This document shows, piece after piece, positions 9,671 to 20,790 of a stretch of 64,000 bases of DNA. The notes under the pieces were generated by a model that was not told where the DNA came from, made no database searches, and was given only the letters and a program-made list of their open reading frames with translations. Each line of letters begins with the position of its first letter. Within the stretch, counting starts at the first letter, position 1. Location: contig OX336388.2 in NCBI GenBank assembly GCA_946902985.2, positions 123,605,894 to 123,669,893 of the forward strand. Direction: 5' to 3'. The translations under genes and the position numbers were made by a program. Origin of the DNA: Meconema thalassinum. Lineage: Eukaryota > Arthropoda > Insecta > Orthoptera > Tettigoniidae.

Positions 9671-12600
9671 TTAGTTCAGTTCCCCCTTCCACACTGCGCT
9701 CTCTCTAAGCTCTTTATTCTCTCGACGGAGGGCTGCATTTATGGCCTCGGCCTCCCTCGCCGCTTCAACCATTTCTTTGTAGAATTCTCGCAGACACTGG
9801 CATTCTTGTTGTTCGTCCCTTACACTGGGCAAGCTGTCTGCTTCTCGTTCCGCCTCGCTGCGTGAACGTTCAGGTCTGACTTCGCTAGCCACGTTCAGTT
9901 GGGTGTGCGCTGTTAATACTTCTTCTTGTTCGTCGAATCCTTCTGGCGAATAATAAATTTTTAAATTGGCTGCATTCATAATGACCTCGTTTCCAGTTTC
10001 TAAATGCTTTATCCTGTATGCATTGTTTTGAAGGTCTCTAATCACCTCGAACGGGCCGTGATATGCAAAATTGAACTTCTTATACTTCCGTGCCTCTGGA
10101 TCTGAACTGGCGGGTTTCCGCACTAACACTTTCTGTCCGACGAGAAGCGGTCTGTGATACCTCTTCGCACGATTTCTCCTCTGACGTCTCTCCGCCTGTG
10201 CTTTGAGATATTCGAAGGTTCGTTGGATCCTCAATTCTCGTCCTGGCTGTGCGTCTACTGGTAATGGAATGACACCCGTCCACGATCTCTCCGGTCTCTG
10301 ATCCAAATGTAGAGTCACGGGAACTTGACCTGTTGCCTCGTGAACAGTATTATTTATACAGTATTCAATTACTTCTAGGAATTCAATCCAACGCCAATTC
10401 TCTTCAGAGCAGTAGATCTTCATGTATTTCTGGATCTCTCTCATTACTCTCTCAACTGGATTTGCCTCAGGATGGCGAATGGTAGATAAAATCTGCATAA
10501 TTCCTAGAGTTTCCAGTTCTCGACGAAATTCTGCACTTGTGAAGCAACTTCCGTGGTCCGAGAGGATGTTATCCGGCTTCCCAAGAATCGGAATAACTCT
10601 CTCTTTCAGACGTTTCAATACCTGCTTTGAACTTGTCTTCTGTATGGGGCATAATACCACCATTTTCGAAAATACATCCATGGCTACAAAAATGTGTCTA
10701 TTGCCTCTACGTGCTCTAGGCAATGGTCCATAGTTGTCTATGCTTAATAGCTGCCTTGGCTTCTCCGGTAACAACGGTATAGGTCGTTGTCTCATTAAAA
10801 AGGGATTTGGCTTTACCCTTTGGCATAGATCACATGTCCTAATAGCATTTCTCACCGTTTCTCTCAACTTTGGCCAAGTAAATGCTTCTTTCAACAGAGC
10901 ACAGATTTTTTCTATCCCTGGATGTCCAAATGCTCTGTGTGCTAGCCACACCAATCTCCTCTGCAAAGATGCAGGAATCACAATCCTTTGACGTGTATGA
11001 TCTACATCATCCCACTTGTGCAGTATCTGGTTATACCATACATAATCTGTTGCCAATGCCTCTGCCTCTCTGTATATTGCAGTTCTCCTTGCTAAACGTC
11101 CCTCGAAGTAATCGATCATCATCTTCAACCACGGGTCTTCGCGTTGTAGGTAGGTAAGATTCCTCAAATCATCCAACGTCTTCTGATCTCGATTCTCAAT
11201 CTGGACAGCTAGCGCTTCCTCTTCTCTAGGGTAACGGCTTAATATGTCCGGTATTACATTTTCTTTCCCTGGACAGTATTCTATTTCTACATTGAATTGC
11301 TGAATATACAGGGACCATCTTGTCAATCTCTGGCTAGACAAGTCTGTCTTTAACAAAAATGTTAAAGCTTTATGGTCTGTTCTGAGGACTATTTGAAAGC
11401 CGTACACGAGTTTATGCCATGTTTGCAATGCGTACAAAATTGCGAGCAACTCTATCTCTGTAATCGTGTAGTTTTTCTCATGGGCTTTCAGCCTCCTACT
11501 TATAAAGGCAATAAAAACTTTCTTTTCAGGCTGGTCAACATTTTCCTGGAATAGCATCGCTCCAATCCCAATGAGTGATGCATCCGTCTGTATGATGAAC
11601 TTCAGGGTATAATCCGGGTATCCCAGTTTCACATATTCCAAAAGCATTTGTTTTGACCTCACGAATGCTTCCTGACATTGCTCCGTCCAATTCCATCTGC
11701 CGCCTTTCTTCAATAGGTCCTGCAGGGGTGCTACTGTCGTAGTATATTTTGGGCAGTGGTTCGAAAAGAATCCAATTACTCCCAAATATTGTCGGACGTG
11801 CTTAACCTTCGTGGGTCGAGGGAAATTTCGAATTACCTCCAATTTATCTGGATTAGGCTTAACTCCATTTGCATCAATAACATGCCCTAGGAATTTAACT
11901 TCCCTCTGACAGAAGTGCGATTTCTTGATGTTAACCTTGAAGTTAGCTTCTCGAAGGTCATCTAGCAACTTCTTCAGGTCTCTCATGTGCTCCTCCAGAG
12001 ATTCTGACGTGAGTAGAATGTCGTCTACATATCTGATGGTACTCTCTTTCACATCATCTGATAGATTGCGATCTAACGCTCTTATCAGGGCTGAACCAGC
12101 TGTTTTCAACCCAAAAGGTAGCCTTAAAAACGTATATGTGTGTTGATCAAACATAAATCCTGTCAACAGACTAGTTTTCTTCTCTAATTCAAGATGGTGG
12201 AAACTGGATGTGATGTCCAAGTTTGTGAATACAGTCTTCCCTTTGAACTTCCTGAGGATCTCTTTAATAGGTGGCACTTGGTCAAACTCCGGAATAACCT
12301 TCAAATTTAAATATCTCAGGTCCAGACATACCCTAACAGTCCCGCCTGTCTTCGGTACGATTACCAATGGACTTACATAAGGCGTAGGTGTCTTCTCAAT
12401 AACACCGGCCTCCAACATCTCCTGAATTGCCTCTTTCACTTTAGCATAATGCTTTTCAGCAATAGGGTAGGGTTTCTGCCTAAATGGTGTCCAATCACTG
12501 ACTTGGAAAGCATAAGTGAAGTTCTTTATACGACCAGGTCTCGAATCAAAGACTTCCTTCTGTTTCATTAATAACTGCTTTAAATTTTCCTTCTCTTTTA

Positions 12601-13441
12601 GCCCAATTTTCGCTTCTTCTAGCTTTTCCGAAATATATTCTTCCAGTTCGGGTTCCAAATCTTTCTCCAGGTCTGTGGCTAGTGTTTTCAGTTCTTCTTC
12701 TAAATGCTCCATAGCTAACACTTCTTCTCCAGCCACGTCTCTGTATGTATGCCATACTTGTTCATCTGACCCTGGTTCAATCTCATTGAGTGCGACCTCC
12801 AAGCCTTCGGCTTCCTCATCCACATGGAACATAACCCTGTCCTGTGCTAGATCTATTATCACTCTGTATTCCCTTATAAATTCTGCCCCAATAAGTAGGT
12901 TATAAGGCAGTTTGTTTACTAATAGAAAACTCTGTGAGAAAATAGAGCCTCCTATCTGTAAATCTTGGAATACCTGATATTTACATATCATCGTTCTGTC
13001 TGGAATTATCCCTTTTATTTTGACACTAGAGATCGGTATTTTCAAAACATTCTCTCTCTGGGCTATTTCATTATATAGAGCTTGTGTCATAAGGCTCACT
13101 GTAGAACCGGTGTCTAACAGACTTCTTATTTTCAATCCTGCTACTCTTACTATGATAATAGGCAATTCTCTCTTGACCATGACCTGTGATCCTCCTGTAT
13201 CCTCGATTAGCTCTTCTGGTTTGGCTATCCAATTGATGATGTTAACAGATTTCCATCCATCAGTCTTGAACTCTTCTAATTTTGGCGTTTTTTTTTTCTT
13301 CAGCGCCCGTCCCCTTGGAGTTTCTTCTCTCCTGTTCGCTGCGCTGTAGCTCCAAACTCTTAGCTCCATCTCCATATCTGTCTGGCGATGTCCTGTTCTG
13401 CATAGCTTCTTGCCAGCGGACTTGTTGTTTCTGGGGCTCAT
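9671..13441 (-). CDS. pol: Element 1 Pol polyprotein (PR-RT-RNase H-IN), intact
   Basis: 1256 residues without a stop. Aspartic protease LLDTGS at about 108-113. RT with LDI (D409) and YVDDILL (471-477). RNase H with QTDAS (D620), TEIELLAIL (E664) and RTDHKALTFL (D689). Integrase zinc site H836/H840...C870/C873, then catalytic D902 (SIDNYG), D962 (LSDHGS) and E998 (NPVERVMRE). The C-terminal ~80 residues are charged and predicted helical (EFYKEMVEAAREAEAINAAL). It copies and integrates the element. All catalytic residues I can check are present. Its ATG lies 49 nt past the gag stop in the +1 frame, and the pol frame has its own TAG just upstream of that gap. Expression therefore seems to need reinitiation or another mechanism, not a simple overlap frameshift. 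Confidence 0.93.
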   Translation of the reverse strand: MSPRNNKSAGKKLCRTGHRQTDMEMELRVWSYSAANRREETPRGRALKKKKTPKLEEFKTDGWKSVNIINWIAKPEELIEDTGGSQVMVKRELPIIIVRVAGLKIRSLLDTGSTVSLMTQALYNEIAQRENVLKIPISSVKIKGIIPDRTMICKYQVFQDLQIGGSIFSQSFLLVNKLPYNLLIGAEFIREYRVIIDLAQDRVMFHVDEEAEGLEVALNEIEPGSDEQVWHTYRDVAGEEVLAMEHLEEELKTLATDLEKDLEPELEEYISEKLEEAKIGLKEKENLKQLLMKQKEVFDSRPGRIKNFTYAFQVSDWTPFRQKPYPIAEKHYAKVKEAIQEMLEAGVIEKTPTPYVSPLVIVPKTGGTVRVCLDLRYLNLKVIPEFDQVPPIKEILRKFKGKTVFTNLDITSSFHHLELEKKTSLLTGFMFDQHTYTFLRLPFGLKTAGSALIRALDRNLSDDVKESTIRYVDDILLTSESLEEHMRDLKKLLDDLREANFKVNIKKSHFCQREVKFLGHVIDANGVKPNPDKLEVIRNFPRPTKVKHVRQYLGVIGFFSNHCPKYTTTVAPLQDLLKKGGRWNWTEQCQEAFVRSKQMLLEYVKLGYPDYTLKFIIQTDASLIGIGAMLFQENVDQPEKKVFIAFISRRLKAHEKNYTITEIELLAILYALQTWHKLVYGFQIVLRTDHKALTFLLKTDLSSQRLTRWSLYIQQFNVEIEYCPGKENVIPDILSRYPREEEALAVQIENRDQKTLDDLRNLTYLQREDPWLKMMIDYFEGRLARRTAIYREAEALATDYVWYNQILHKWDDVDHTRQRIVIPASLQRRLVWLAHRAFGHPGIEKICALLKEAFTWPKLRETVRNAIRTCDLCQRVKPNPFLMRQRPIPLLPEKPRQLLSIDNYGPLPRARRGNRHIFVAMDVFSKMVVLCPIQKTSSKQVLKRLKERVIPILGKPDNILSDHGSCFTSAEFRRELETLGIMQILSTIRHPEANPVERVMREIQKYMKIYCSEENWRWIEFLEVIEYCINNTVHEATGQVPVTLHLDQRPERSWTGVIPLPVDAQPGRELRIQRTFEYLKAQAERRQRRNRAKRYHRPLLVGQKVLVRKPASSDPEARKYKKFNFAYHGPFEVIRDLQNNAYRIKHLETGNEVIMNAANLKIYYSPEGFDEQEEVLTAHTQLNVASEVRPERSRSEAEREADSLPSVRDEQQECQCLREFYKEMVEAAREAEAINAALRRENKELRESAVWKGELN

Positions 13442-13490
13442 CTCCCCTTTCCTCGAGGTATCGCAATGAAGCGTGATATCGTTCCTCTAC

Positions 13491-15554
13491 CTAGTCATCG
13501 AAGTTCCTTCTTCTTTCTTGGGGTCTCCAATTTCTATTGTTGCCTTCTTGGCCATTGTTACCTCCATTGTTTTGGTACGGTCTACCCCTGGTATTCTGCT
13601 TATTCCACGAATTTCGGCCTCTTCCTCCTCTACTAACATTCCCTTTGTACTTTGGCTGCCATCTTCTGGGTTCCTGTTCCCATTGACGTCCGTTGGAATC
13701 TAGTGTTTCAGTGCTCGTAGCTTTGTTGTTCCTTGGAGCTTGATGTTGGTCAGTCTGCGTGTTGGTCACGTGTACCTGTTCCACGGTTCGACTCTGACGC
13801 ATCGTATTTGCTGTTGTGAGGTCCAGTTGTCTAAGAACTGCCTCCATTTCTATAGCCGTTTTCGCATTAGCCGAGATTAGCAGTCTTTGGATCTCGTATG
13901 GAAGCTGTTTGGCGATAGCAATACATAATTCCAGCTCGGTCGGTTTTTGATCCAGTTCTTTGAAACGACACATCTGAGATATGAAAAACTCCGCGTACTT
14001 CGTTGGGTTGCTGGTACTGTATCTTTTGGAATACAAATCCAGTCTCAAATTTTGCTGTGTGGCTGGATCCCAGAACCGTTTCAAAAATGCCTCTCGAAAC
14101 TCCTCAACAGTATCGAAAGTATACCGGAAACTGCGAAACCATAATGCGCATTCTCCCTCTGTTAGTTTCTCAATGGCTCGTAGCCTGCGCTCTGGCGGTA
14201 TCCGCGCATCATTCAGGTATTCAGACACTTCCTTCAACCAATATTTTGGTGTCATATTACAGTTGCTACCTGAGAACTTCCTTGGTTTTTCTTCGCTTGC
14301 CCTGATTATGTTTATCACCTGGGTGTGCGTAGCATTTTCATGTGGCGTTGATGCTGCAATTGGTGCACCTGGCGTCATATAAGGACTTTCGCTTGGGCCT
14401 GTAGCATTCCTGATTATAGGTTGGGTTTCTAAGTCTGCCCACCTTGTTTTCCTCATATCTTCTATGCTGCCTTCACTTGACTTAGGACTTTTCATAAGGG
14501 TTTCCTCCTGTGCGATTATCCTAGTCTCCATTTGATTGTGGCGCATCTCCGCTCTTTCAAGTCGAGTAATTACCTCCTTCTCGATTCGGGTAAGTCTATC
14601 TCGATTTTCCTCAGCTACTTGAAATATTTTCTTCTTGTCTTCTTTCAGACTTTGTTTGATATGGGAGATTTCATCCTCTACATCTTCCTTAATTTGAGCA
14701 ATGGTCTTGTCGCTTGCCTCTGTCTTCTGGCCTTCTCTTATTTCGAGTTCTTCTCTCAGCCCTTTAATTTCCTCTTGAATGTGTCCATTGACTTTTGACA
14801 ATTCATTCCGGACCTTGATGATCTCACCTCTATTCTCCTCTTGCCTTTTGTTAACTATAACAATATCGCTTTGAACTTGGTCCAGTTCTTGATGAACTAT
14901 GCCCATCTGAACTTTCACGTTGCTTACTAGCTCTTTACATTCATTAGCGATAGCCTTAATCTCGCTTATTTCCTGAAATTGATCTAATATGTTCTGATCC
15001 TGTTTCTTGAGGTCACCGTTAATTGCTCTAGCATAGCTTTTCAATTTCTGGTCCCATTTAGAGTCGTTCTCCTCTAACCTCTGATCTACCGTTCTCGTAA
15101 ATTCTGAAAATTGTTTCGCTTGGCGTTCGAGATTCGCCTCATTTTGGATTTGAATATCCTTAATGTCATTAGACAGCGCATCTAACCTACTGTTGGTTTC
15201 ATCCTGAGCATGCTTACACGCTTGTAAGTTACTTTCGAGCTTGGCTTCTATAGCCTCGAAACGTTTATCTGTTTTAACCTGCATTTCTGATACAATGCTT
15301 ACAACAGTTTCTGTTACTTCGGTCTTAATTACCTCTTGCATTTGACCTAACTTATCATTTAATTCAACCTTATTTGCATCCAATCGGTTGTTTAATTCAA
15401 CCTGGTTATGATTCATTGCAAGCTGATTATCATCTAAACGAGCGTTTATTCCCTCCTGGAAAGCCTTAGCTTCCAGCTTATTTTGTTCATTAACAGCGTC
15501 AAAATGCTGTCTTAAGCCTGCAATCAACTGCACAATCTCCTCTGTACCTGACAT
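13491..15554 (-). CDS. gag: Element 1 Gag with long N-terminal coiled coil
   Basis: I chose the ATG at 15554 (MSGTEEIVQLIAGL), giving 687 residues; the frame is open for another 39 codons upstream, but that part looks like leader. Residues ~15-360 are almost continuous heptad-like Glu/Lys/Gln/Asn-rich sequence (for example ELNNRLDANKVELNDKLGQM). A Ty3/gypsy capsid domain follows (ECALWFRSFRYTFDTVEEFR and on). The tail is Arg/Gly/Gln/Asn-rich (KYKGNVSRGGRGRNSWNKQN), with no CCHC zinc knuckle. Gag forms the particle; here the basic RG-rich tail probably replaces the knuckle in RNA binding. The coiled coil is much longer than in familiar gypsy Gags. Confidence 0.9.
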   Translation of the reverse strand: MSGTEEIVQLIAGLRQHFDAVNEQNKLEAKAFQEGINARLDDNQLAMNHNQVELNNRLDANKVELNDKLGQMQEVIKTEVTETVVSIVSEMQVKTDKRFEAIEAKLESNLQACKHAQDETNSRLDALSNDIKDIQIQNEANLERQAKQFSEFTRTVDQRLEENDSKWDQKLKSYARAINGDLKKQDQNILDQFQEISEIKAIANECKELVSNVKVQMGIVHQELDQVQSDIVIVNKRQEENRGEIIKVRNELSKVNGHIQEEIKGLREELEIREGQKTEASDKTIAQIKEDVEDEISHIKQSLKEDKKKIFQVAEENRDRLTRIEKEVITRLERAEMRHNQMETRIIAQEETLMKSPKSSEGSIEDMRKTRWADLETQPIIRNATGPSESPYMTPGAPIAASTPHENATHTQVINIIRASEEKPRKFSGSNCNMTPKYWLKEVSEYLNDARIPPERRLRAIEKLTEGECALWFRSFRYTFDTVEEFREAFLKRFWDPATQQNLRLDLYSKRYSTSNPTKYAEFFISQMCRFKELDQKPTELELCIAIAKQLPYEIQRLLISANAKTAIEMEAVLRQLDLTTANTMRQSRTVEQVHVTNTQTDQHQAPRNNKATSTETLDSNGRQWEQEPRRWQPKYKGNVSRGGRGRNSWNKQNTRGRPYQNNGGNNGQEGNNRNWRPQERRRNFDD

Positions 15555-16274
15555 TTCTACAATAATATACTGAGAGATGCAGGCAGGCTTCCTGGAAATA
15601 TTTGTGGATACGTCTTGAAGAGAAACATCAAACACTGTACACATATTGTAAAGTCGTACAAAACCTGTCAATATTATGATAAATTGTGGATCTGGTATGT
15701 AGCGCTCATACCCTTGGGTAATCCTCTTCTCAAAAGAGAGATTCTGCGTTACATCAAAAGCCTACTGAATTCAAAAATCACTCAAACACAGTTTGAGGCA
15801 AAAAAAACAATTACTATGGTTTTCCCCATGAAATACCATAAAAATCTATGGGTTTTCCCTAAATCCCATAAGCTCCACGAACTCTGGGCGCCATGATAAA
15901 TACAAATGGGAGTCCACGTTAAGACATCGCAGCAACCCTCCAAGGTCTCGGTTGTACTGTCGAATGCCCCACTTGGGTCTCGCCATGATAAATAATAATG
16001 CAATGACCGGTTCGTGCAATGCCAAGATCGCTCATATTGCACTAACGTAGGCGGTTCCATAATGAGTTAATACCGCTCCACGTTGCTTGGGCCATGATAA
16101 ATTAATGTGATCTATCAAAATTTATATTGTTCGTACCGGAGCTTAGCTTAAGTTTAGGTGCGGTCATTCCCTACTTCATGTTAATTGTTACTTTAATAGA
16201 GTTGTGTGCATTAGATCTAGACCGACTTCAGTTGTACCTATAGCTCAAATCACTGTACAAGACATCGATTTCCA
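15555..16274 (-). other. Element 1 leader with three TTTATCATGGC motifs
   Basis: Between the 5' LTR and gag. The expected primer-binding site next to the LTR (minus strand TGGAAATCGATG) does not match a tRNA 3' end that I recognise. Further in, the minus strand has three copies of TTTATCATGGC (around 15899, 15989 and 16103 counting down) followed by diverged sequences: TGGCGCCCAGAGTTCGTGG, TGGCGAGACCCAAGTGGGG and TGGCCCAAGCAACGTGGAG. The first shares nine bases with the tRNA-Lys-type site used by element 2. Their role is unknown. Confidence 0.5.
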
Positions 16275-17912
16275 TGTACCCATGTGAGTAATCTCGATGG
16301 AAAATATGCTTCTGCCTCCAGCTAGCATCAGGGCTCGAGCGTGTACCGTTCTCCCACTGTAGCAGTTGCATATTTTGGATTTGAGGCTAAAAGGTATCAA
16401 CTCTACAATGATAAGGCACAACTCTATTCTAAAACTTTAATTCAGTAAAAACTTCATGGCTTCACACAAACAAAACAAATCCCACAACCACAAAAAAAAA
16501 ATATTTCCACAATCCACAAATATGAACATAATGTTATCATAATAAAATCATATTATAACACAAACCTTTACCCTTATGTGAACTTTACAAAGTACTCTAG
16601 TGCGCTGATGCACAAACAACTTCAGAAACAAACTGTACTTTAATTCTTCTGTCATCCAATGTGACTTCATTAATTCTACAAGATTAATTATTCCTTGAAC
16701 CTTGTCTTAATTTGACAATAATGTGTATCGTGTGTGTTTTGATCTTTCTCTTCCCACCAAATGCTTTACATGCATTAGCCTATTCTGGTGTTGCACAGCA
16801 GTCTGCGTACAACTCCATAATTATGTAAGCTACCCCTACACTTCCTCTATTTATATAGTTCCACTGCATGCCGTGTGTGATTTCCTATTAAAAACATTAA
16901 TTAACGCTGTGTCGGACGGTACTATCAAACTACCTTTGCGCGCGTAGCCTGTGGCATCTGGTAACCCACTTCAGAAACAGATGTCAGTGACAGTACAAAT
17001 GCAACGTCTAACCATTCGTTAGATAGCTAAAATCATGAACCATCAGGATAATCTATAATTATCAATGTGTTCTTAAACCACATGACTTTATTACTCAATA
17101 TAACAATATTTCATTTCATGTCATTAACAGGGTCTAAAATCTATTCCTTTCAAACTGGCTGTCACGGTCCGCATGACCGTCCAGACCCTCTCCCCGAGCG
17201 GCCTGTACACAATAGAAGTGGAGTGAGGTCCTACATTACCTCCCCCTCGCTTCCCTGTCTGAAGGCTTTCTCCCCAAGCAGTAAAAGATTTTACAAGACA
17301 AACACTGTGGTCTCAGTGACACACATATCTCAATGGATTTAAACGGAATATTATGCAAATAGATTCTGGATGAGCTTTCACATTTACTCCTGCACTGAGG
17401 ATAATAATAATTGGCTCCAAAATAGGCCCATTTCAACATGAAGGCACGAGATTCATAACACATTAGTCCATTAGTTAACCGGTATCTTCAACAAATATTG
17501 CGGCCAGCCCATGCTGCCGTATGGGATTCGCTTCAACGAGCCGAATCACCCAACAAATAGCTCTCGGGGAATCAGATAGCGTGCGGAGGTGTCCATTGTT
17601 TTCCTCCCACCTATCACGGGATTCGAACCCGGAACATTCCAAATATCCATCATCAGAGCTAGGGTCAATATCACTATATACGCTCTGGCATAAAGTACAT
17701 CTCTCATTACGCCCACGGCATACGAGATTTCATACGAAGAATAGATACCCTGGTCCCTCCTAATGCTATGATCTGCATCCTATAATTACCAAGAGAAATC
17801 TATCAATTACTCTAAAAGCTTTTCACATAAGCTGCAAATTCAATTCACTAAAAGCTCTTCCATTTCCTGGCATAATTATATTTCCATTAATACAATATTC
17901 TGATATCAAACT
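16275..17912 (-). repeat. Element 1, 5' LTR, first part (up to the foldback insertion)
   Basis: Aligned base by base with 5832-7468 of the 3' LTR with few differences. Its last six bases, CAAACT (17907-17912), are the target duplication of the foldback element. Confidence 0.92.
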
Positions 17913-18284
17913 AGTAGTGTATTTGTACGGGTTCAGATACCTCCTCCTCCTCCCCTCCTCACAAGATGGCGGCAGCCCGATAACTCCCGAACCCGTGGTC
18001 GGATTTTGACGAATGAGGTGTCATTGAACTCGGGCTGATACCCCCTTTCCCATGGACAACATATTTCAACCCCAAAATAAAACCTACCCCTACTAGGGGG
18101 TGAAATTGTAATTTTTTTGAGAATCTCTCTTTCCAGTTACAACATGTGAGAGTTTGAATGCTGATATGGATTTAAACGTTGTTCCACATAAAGTGCATGT
18201 GTACGGTCAATAGTCACTATGAATTAACATGCTTTTGTTTTGTTTTTACGCATGCCCACTCATGGCTTTTGAAGAGGGTGGGGG

Positions 18285-18515
18285 GAGCGGATCTCTGTGG
18301 ACGGGTCCTTGTTGACAGGTCATTGATGACAAGTCCTTGTGGACAAGTCCTTGTGGACGAGTCCTTATGGACAGGTCCTTGTGGATGAGTCCTTGTTGAC
18401 AGGTCCTTGTGGACGATTCCTTGTGGATGAGTCCTTGTTGATGAGTCCCTTTAGACCGATCCCTTTAGACCGGTCCCTTTGGATTGGTCCCTATGGACTG
18501 GCCCATGGTCCCTAA
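18285..18515 (+). repeat. Subterminal minisatellite of the foldback (about 15-bp unit)
   Basis: Repeats of the type GGACGAGTCCTTGTT / GGACAAGTCCTTGTG / GACCGGTCCCTTTGG run head to tail, ending with GGACTGGCCCATGG. Mirrored at 41930-42135 in the right arm. A related block sits beside the loop (34705-34910). Confidence 0.8.
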
Positions 18516-18639
18516 TGCTATGATGAAATTAAACGTTGTTCCACATGAAACGCATGTGAAGAGCCGATTGCTACTATGAATTAACATGTTTGTTTTTTGT
18601 TTTTTTTACGAATGCGCACTTGAGGTTTTTGTAAGCGGG

Positions 18640-19480
18640 CGGGGTTTTTGAATAATGATTTATAGATGAGTTATTTTTCTTAAATTACCAAAAGATCCAA
18701 AACTAATATCTCATGAATTAATAAGGCTAGGGACCTGTATGAGAGGTCGTTGGACTTGAGGTGACATTCTGTTTTTGAATATATTATTTATTTATGTCAA
18801 AAGGACCTAACTGCACTTTTGTTAATATCTCGCTAACTAATAATCAGAGAGGGTTAAGTGAGGTGTCATAGGACTCAGGATGGTCAACCCTTTTCCATGA
18901 CCAACGAATTTACCCAAAAGATCTAAGGTCATTAGCTTTTTAATATCTCATGAATCAATAAGGCTAGAGACCTGTATGAGAGGTCGTTGGACTTGTGGTG
19001 ACATTCTGTTTTTGAATATATTATTCATTTATGTCAAAAGGGCCTAACTACACTTTTGTTGATATCTCGCTAACTAATAATCAGAGAGGGTCAAGTGAGG
19101 TGTCATAGGACTCAGGATGGTCAACCCTTTTCCATGACCAACGAATTTACCCAAAAGATTCAAAACAGCAAGGTCATTGACCTATGATTTTATAAACTAA
19201 TAATCAGAGAGGCTCAAGTGAGGTGTCATGGGACCCAGGATGGTCAACCCTTTTCCATGACCAACGAATTTACCCAAAAGATTCAAAAAACAGCAAGGTC
19301 ATTGACCTAATATTTTATAAACTAATAATCGAATATCTACATGTGAGGTGTTATAGGACTAAGAATGGTCAACCCTTTCCCATGGCCAATGAATTTACCC
19401 AAAATACCCAATACATCAAGGTCATCGACCTGAGATTTTATAAACTAATAATCGGATACGAACATGTGAGATGTTTACCA
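18640..19480 (+). repeat. Subterminal tandem repeats of the foldback (about 120- and 240-bp periods)
   Basis: Blocks such as TAATCAGAGAGG.TCAAGTGAGG, GATGGTCAACCCTTTTCCATG and TTTACCCAAAAGAT recur at about 18840, 19078, 19200 and 19321. A longer unit starting TAATATCTCATGAAT recurs near 18703 and 18942. Mirrored at about 40975-41790. Long, modular, internally repetitive inverted repeats are characteristic of foldback-type transposons. Confidence 0.75.
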
Positions 19481-19754
19481 TGTGTGTGATGAAACATAGC
19501 TAGGTAGAGAAAGAATTAGTGTAGGCTACATGTATGGTGATTGACAAGTCTTTTACCATTGAAACTTGTTTTTCAGATCAAACTGCAGTATAGAGAGAGT
19601 ATAGGTTGTAGGTATGGGTTAATAAATGACGAACGGTATACACACAAACTCTGATTTATCGATTCAAGAATTAAGAGTAGACTATCTTTAATTGGTTGGT
19701 TAAAGAGGATAGCTAAAACACAAAAATGCTCAGTGGTTACCGGGGCAAGATGGT

Positions 19755-20790
19755 CGCTACACACACACACACACACACACACAAAACAAGCTTTAAATAC
19801 TTGAGGCTAATAATCTATACACACACACTCGCTTGTTCTAAACTAAACTGTGTTGCTGTCAGTGCTCAGACAGTAGGCTGATGACAAAAAAATGCATTGC
19901 TAACAGAAATATAATCATTTCCGGTTGTATAATGTTACCAGCTATCCATTTTGTGTTGCAGTGTTAAGCACTTTTAGCTCTTGTACTGGTGGTCTTAACT
20001 CAATTTCCAGGTCTGATGCCTAGAACGAGTCAAACTAAGAAACAATGGCAAGGTGGTGTAGTGGTTAAGCTGTTGGCCTTTTCACCAGGGTTCGATTTCA
20101 GGTTAATATGCATGTCATAAACATATTAAACAAAACAAAACAGAGATAACGTTCAAAACTGATTACATTTGTGTCTTTCCAAATTATTACTTGGATTACA
20201 AATACAAAGGTGAACTGGGTTTGATATACATTAATGCTGTCTATCACACACTAGACTGTAAGAAAGCCAAAAGAGCAAAAGCGTAGGTAGAGCAGTGGTA
20301 AAATTGCTATATGTAGAGAACTACCTAGCGGTTTTATGAACTGGCAAAGCTATATATCGCATAAACAGTGTAGGATACAATCCAGCAATCAAATTTGTAT
20401 TTGTGGAACAGAAAAAATGCACTTTTACCTTGATGGATAGCAAATGAGTGCAGATGAATGACCTATGCATTAGCCTACCATAGGGTTATAACCACGAGGT
20501 GGAGGTGTGACTTCTATATTTTAATGTTTAGAGACATGGCTTTTTTGTAACCAGTAGATTTAGTATTTTGTAAATATTCATTTTTGTAATTGTAAAAATA
20601 GTGGAAACATTTTTGTAATAGTAAATGTTAAATGTATAACTAAAAGTTATTTGGGATAAGCGTGCATGTCAAGGATAAATAGCGTGGTTGTATTTGTTTT
20701 TCAAAGACAGGTATGGTTGTGTGAATGTATGACTATAGATAGAATAATAGAGAGAGAGAGAAAGTGTGTGTGTGTGTGTGTGTGGGTAGC
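19755..20790. repeat. Microsatellites (AC)n at ~19761-19783 and (GT)n at ~20766-20783
   Basis: Simple dinucleotide tracts whose lengths differ slightly between the arms (mirrored near 40661-40678 and 39652-39671). Confidence 0.8.
20041..20105 (+). other. tRNA-like segment in the foldback arm
   Basis: Contains an A-box-like TGGTGTAGTGGTTAAGC, then GTTGGCCTTTTCACCAG (an anticodon-arm-like piece) and a B-box-like GGTTCGATTTC. The region between the anticodon and T arms is shortened, so it cannot fold as a normal tRNA. Mirrored at about 40330-40395. It is probably a fossil of a tRNA or of a SINE head. Confidence 0.5.

Noticed and set aside
13260..13466. Read-through extension of element 1 gag (about 75 codons after the stop)
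   Set aside because: It overlaps pol in another frame and shows no domain; I treat it as a shadow of pol.
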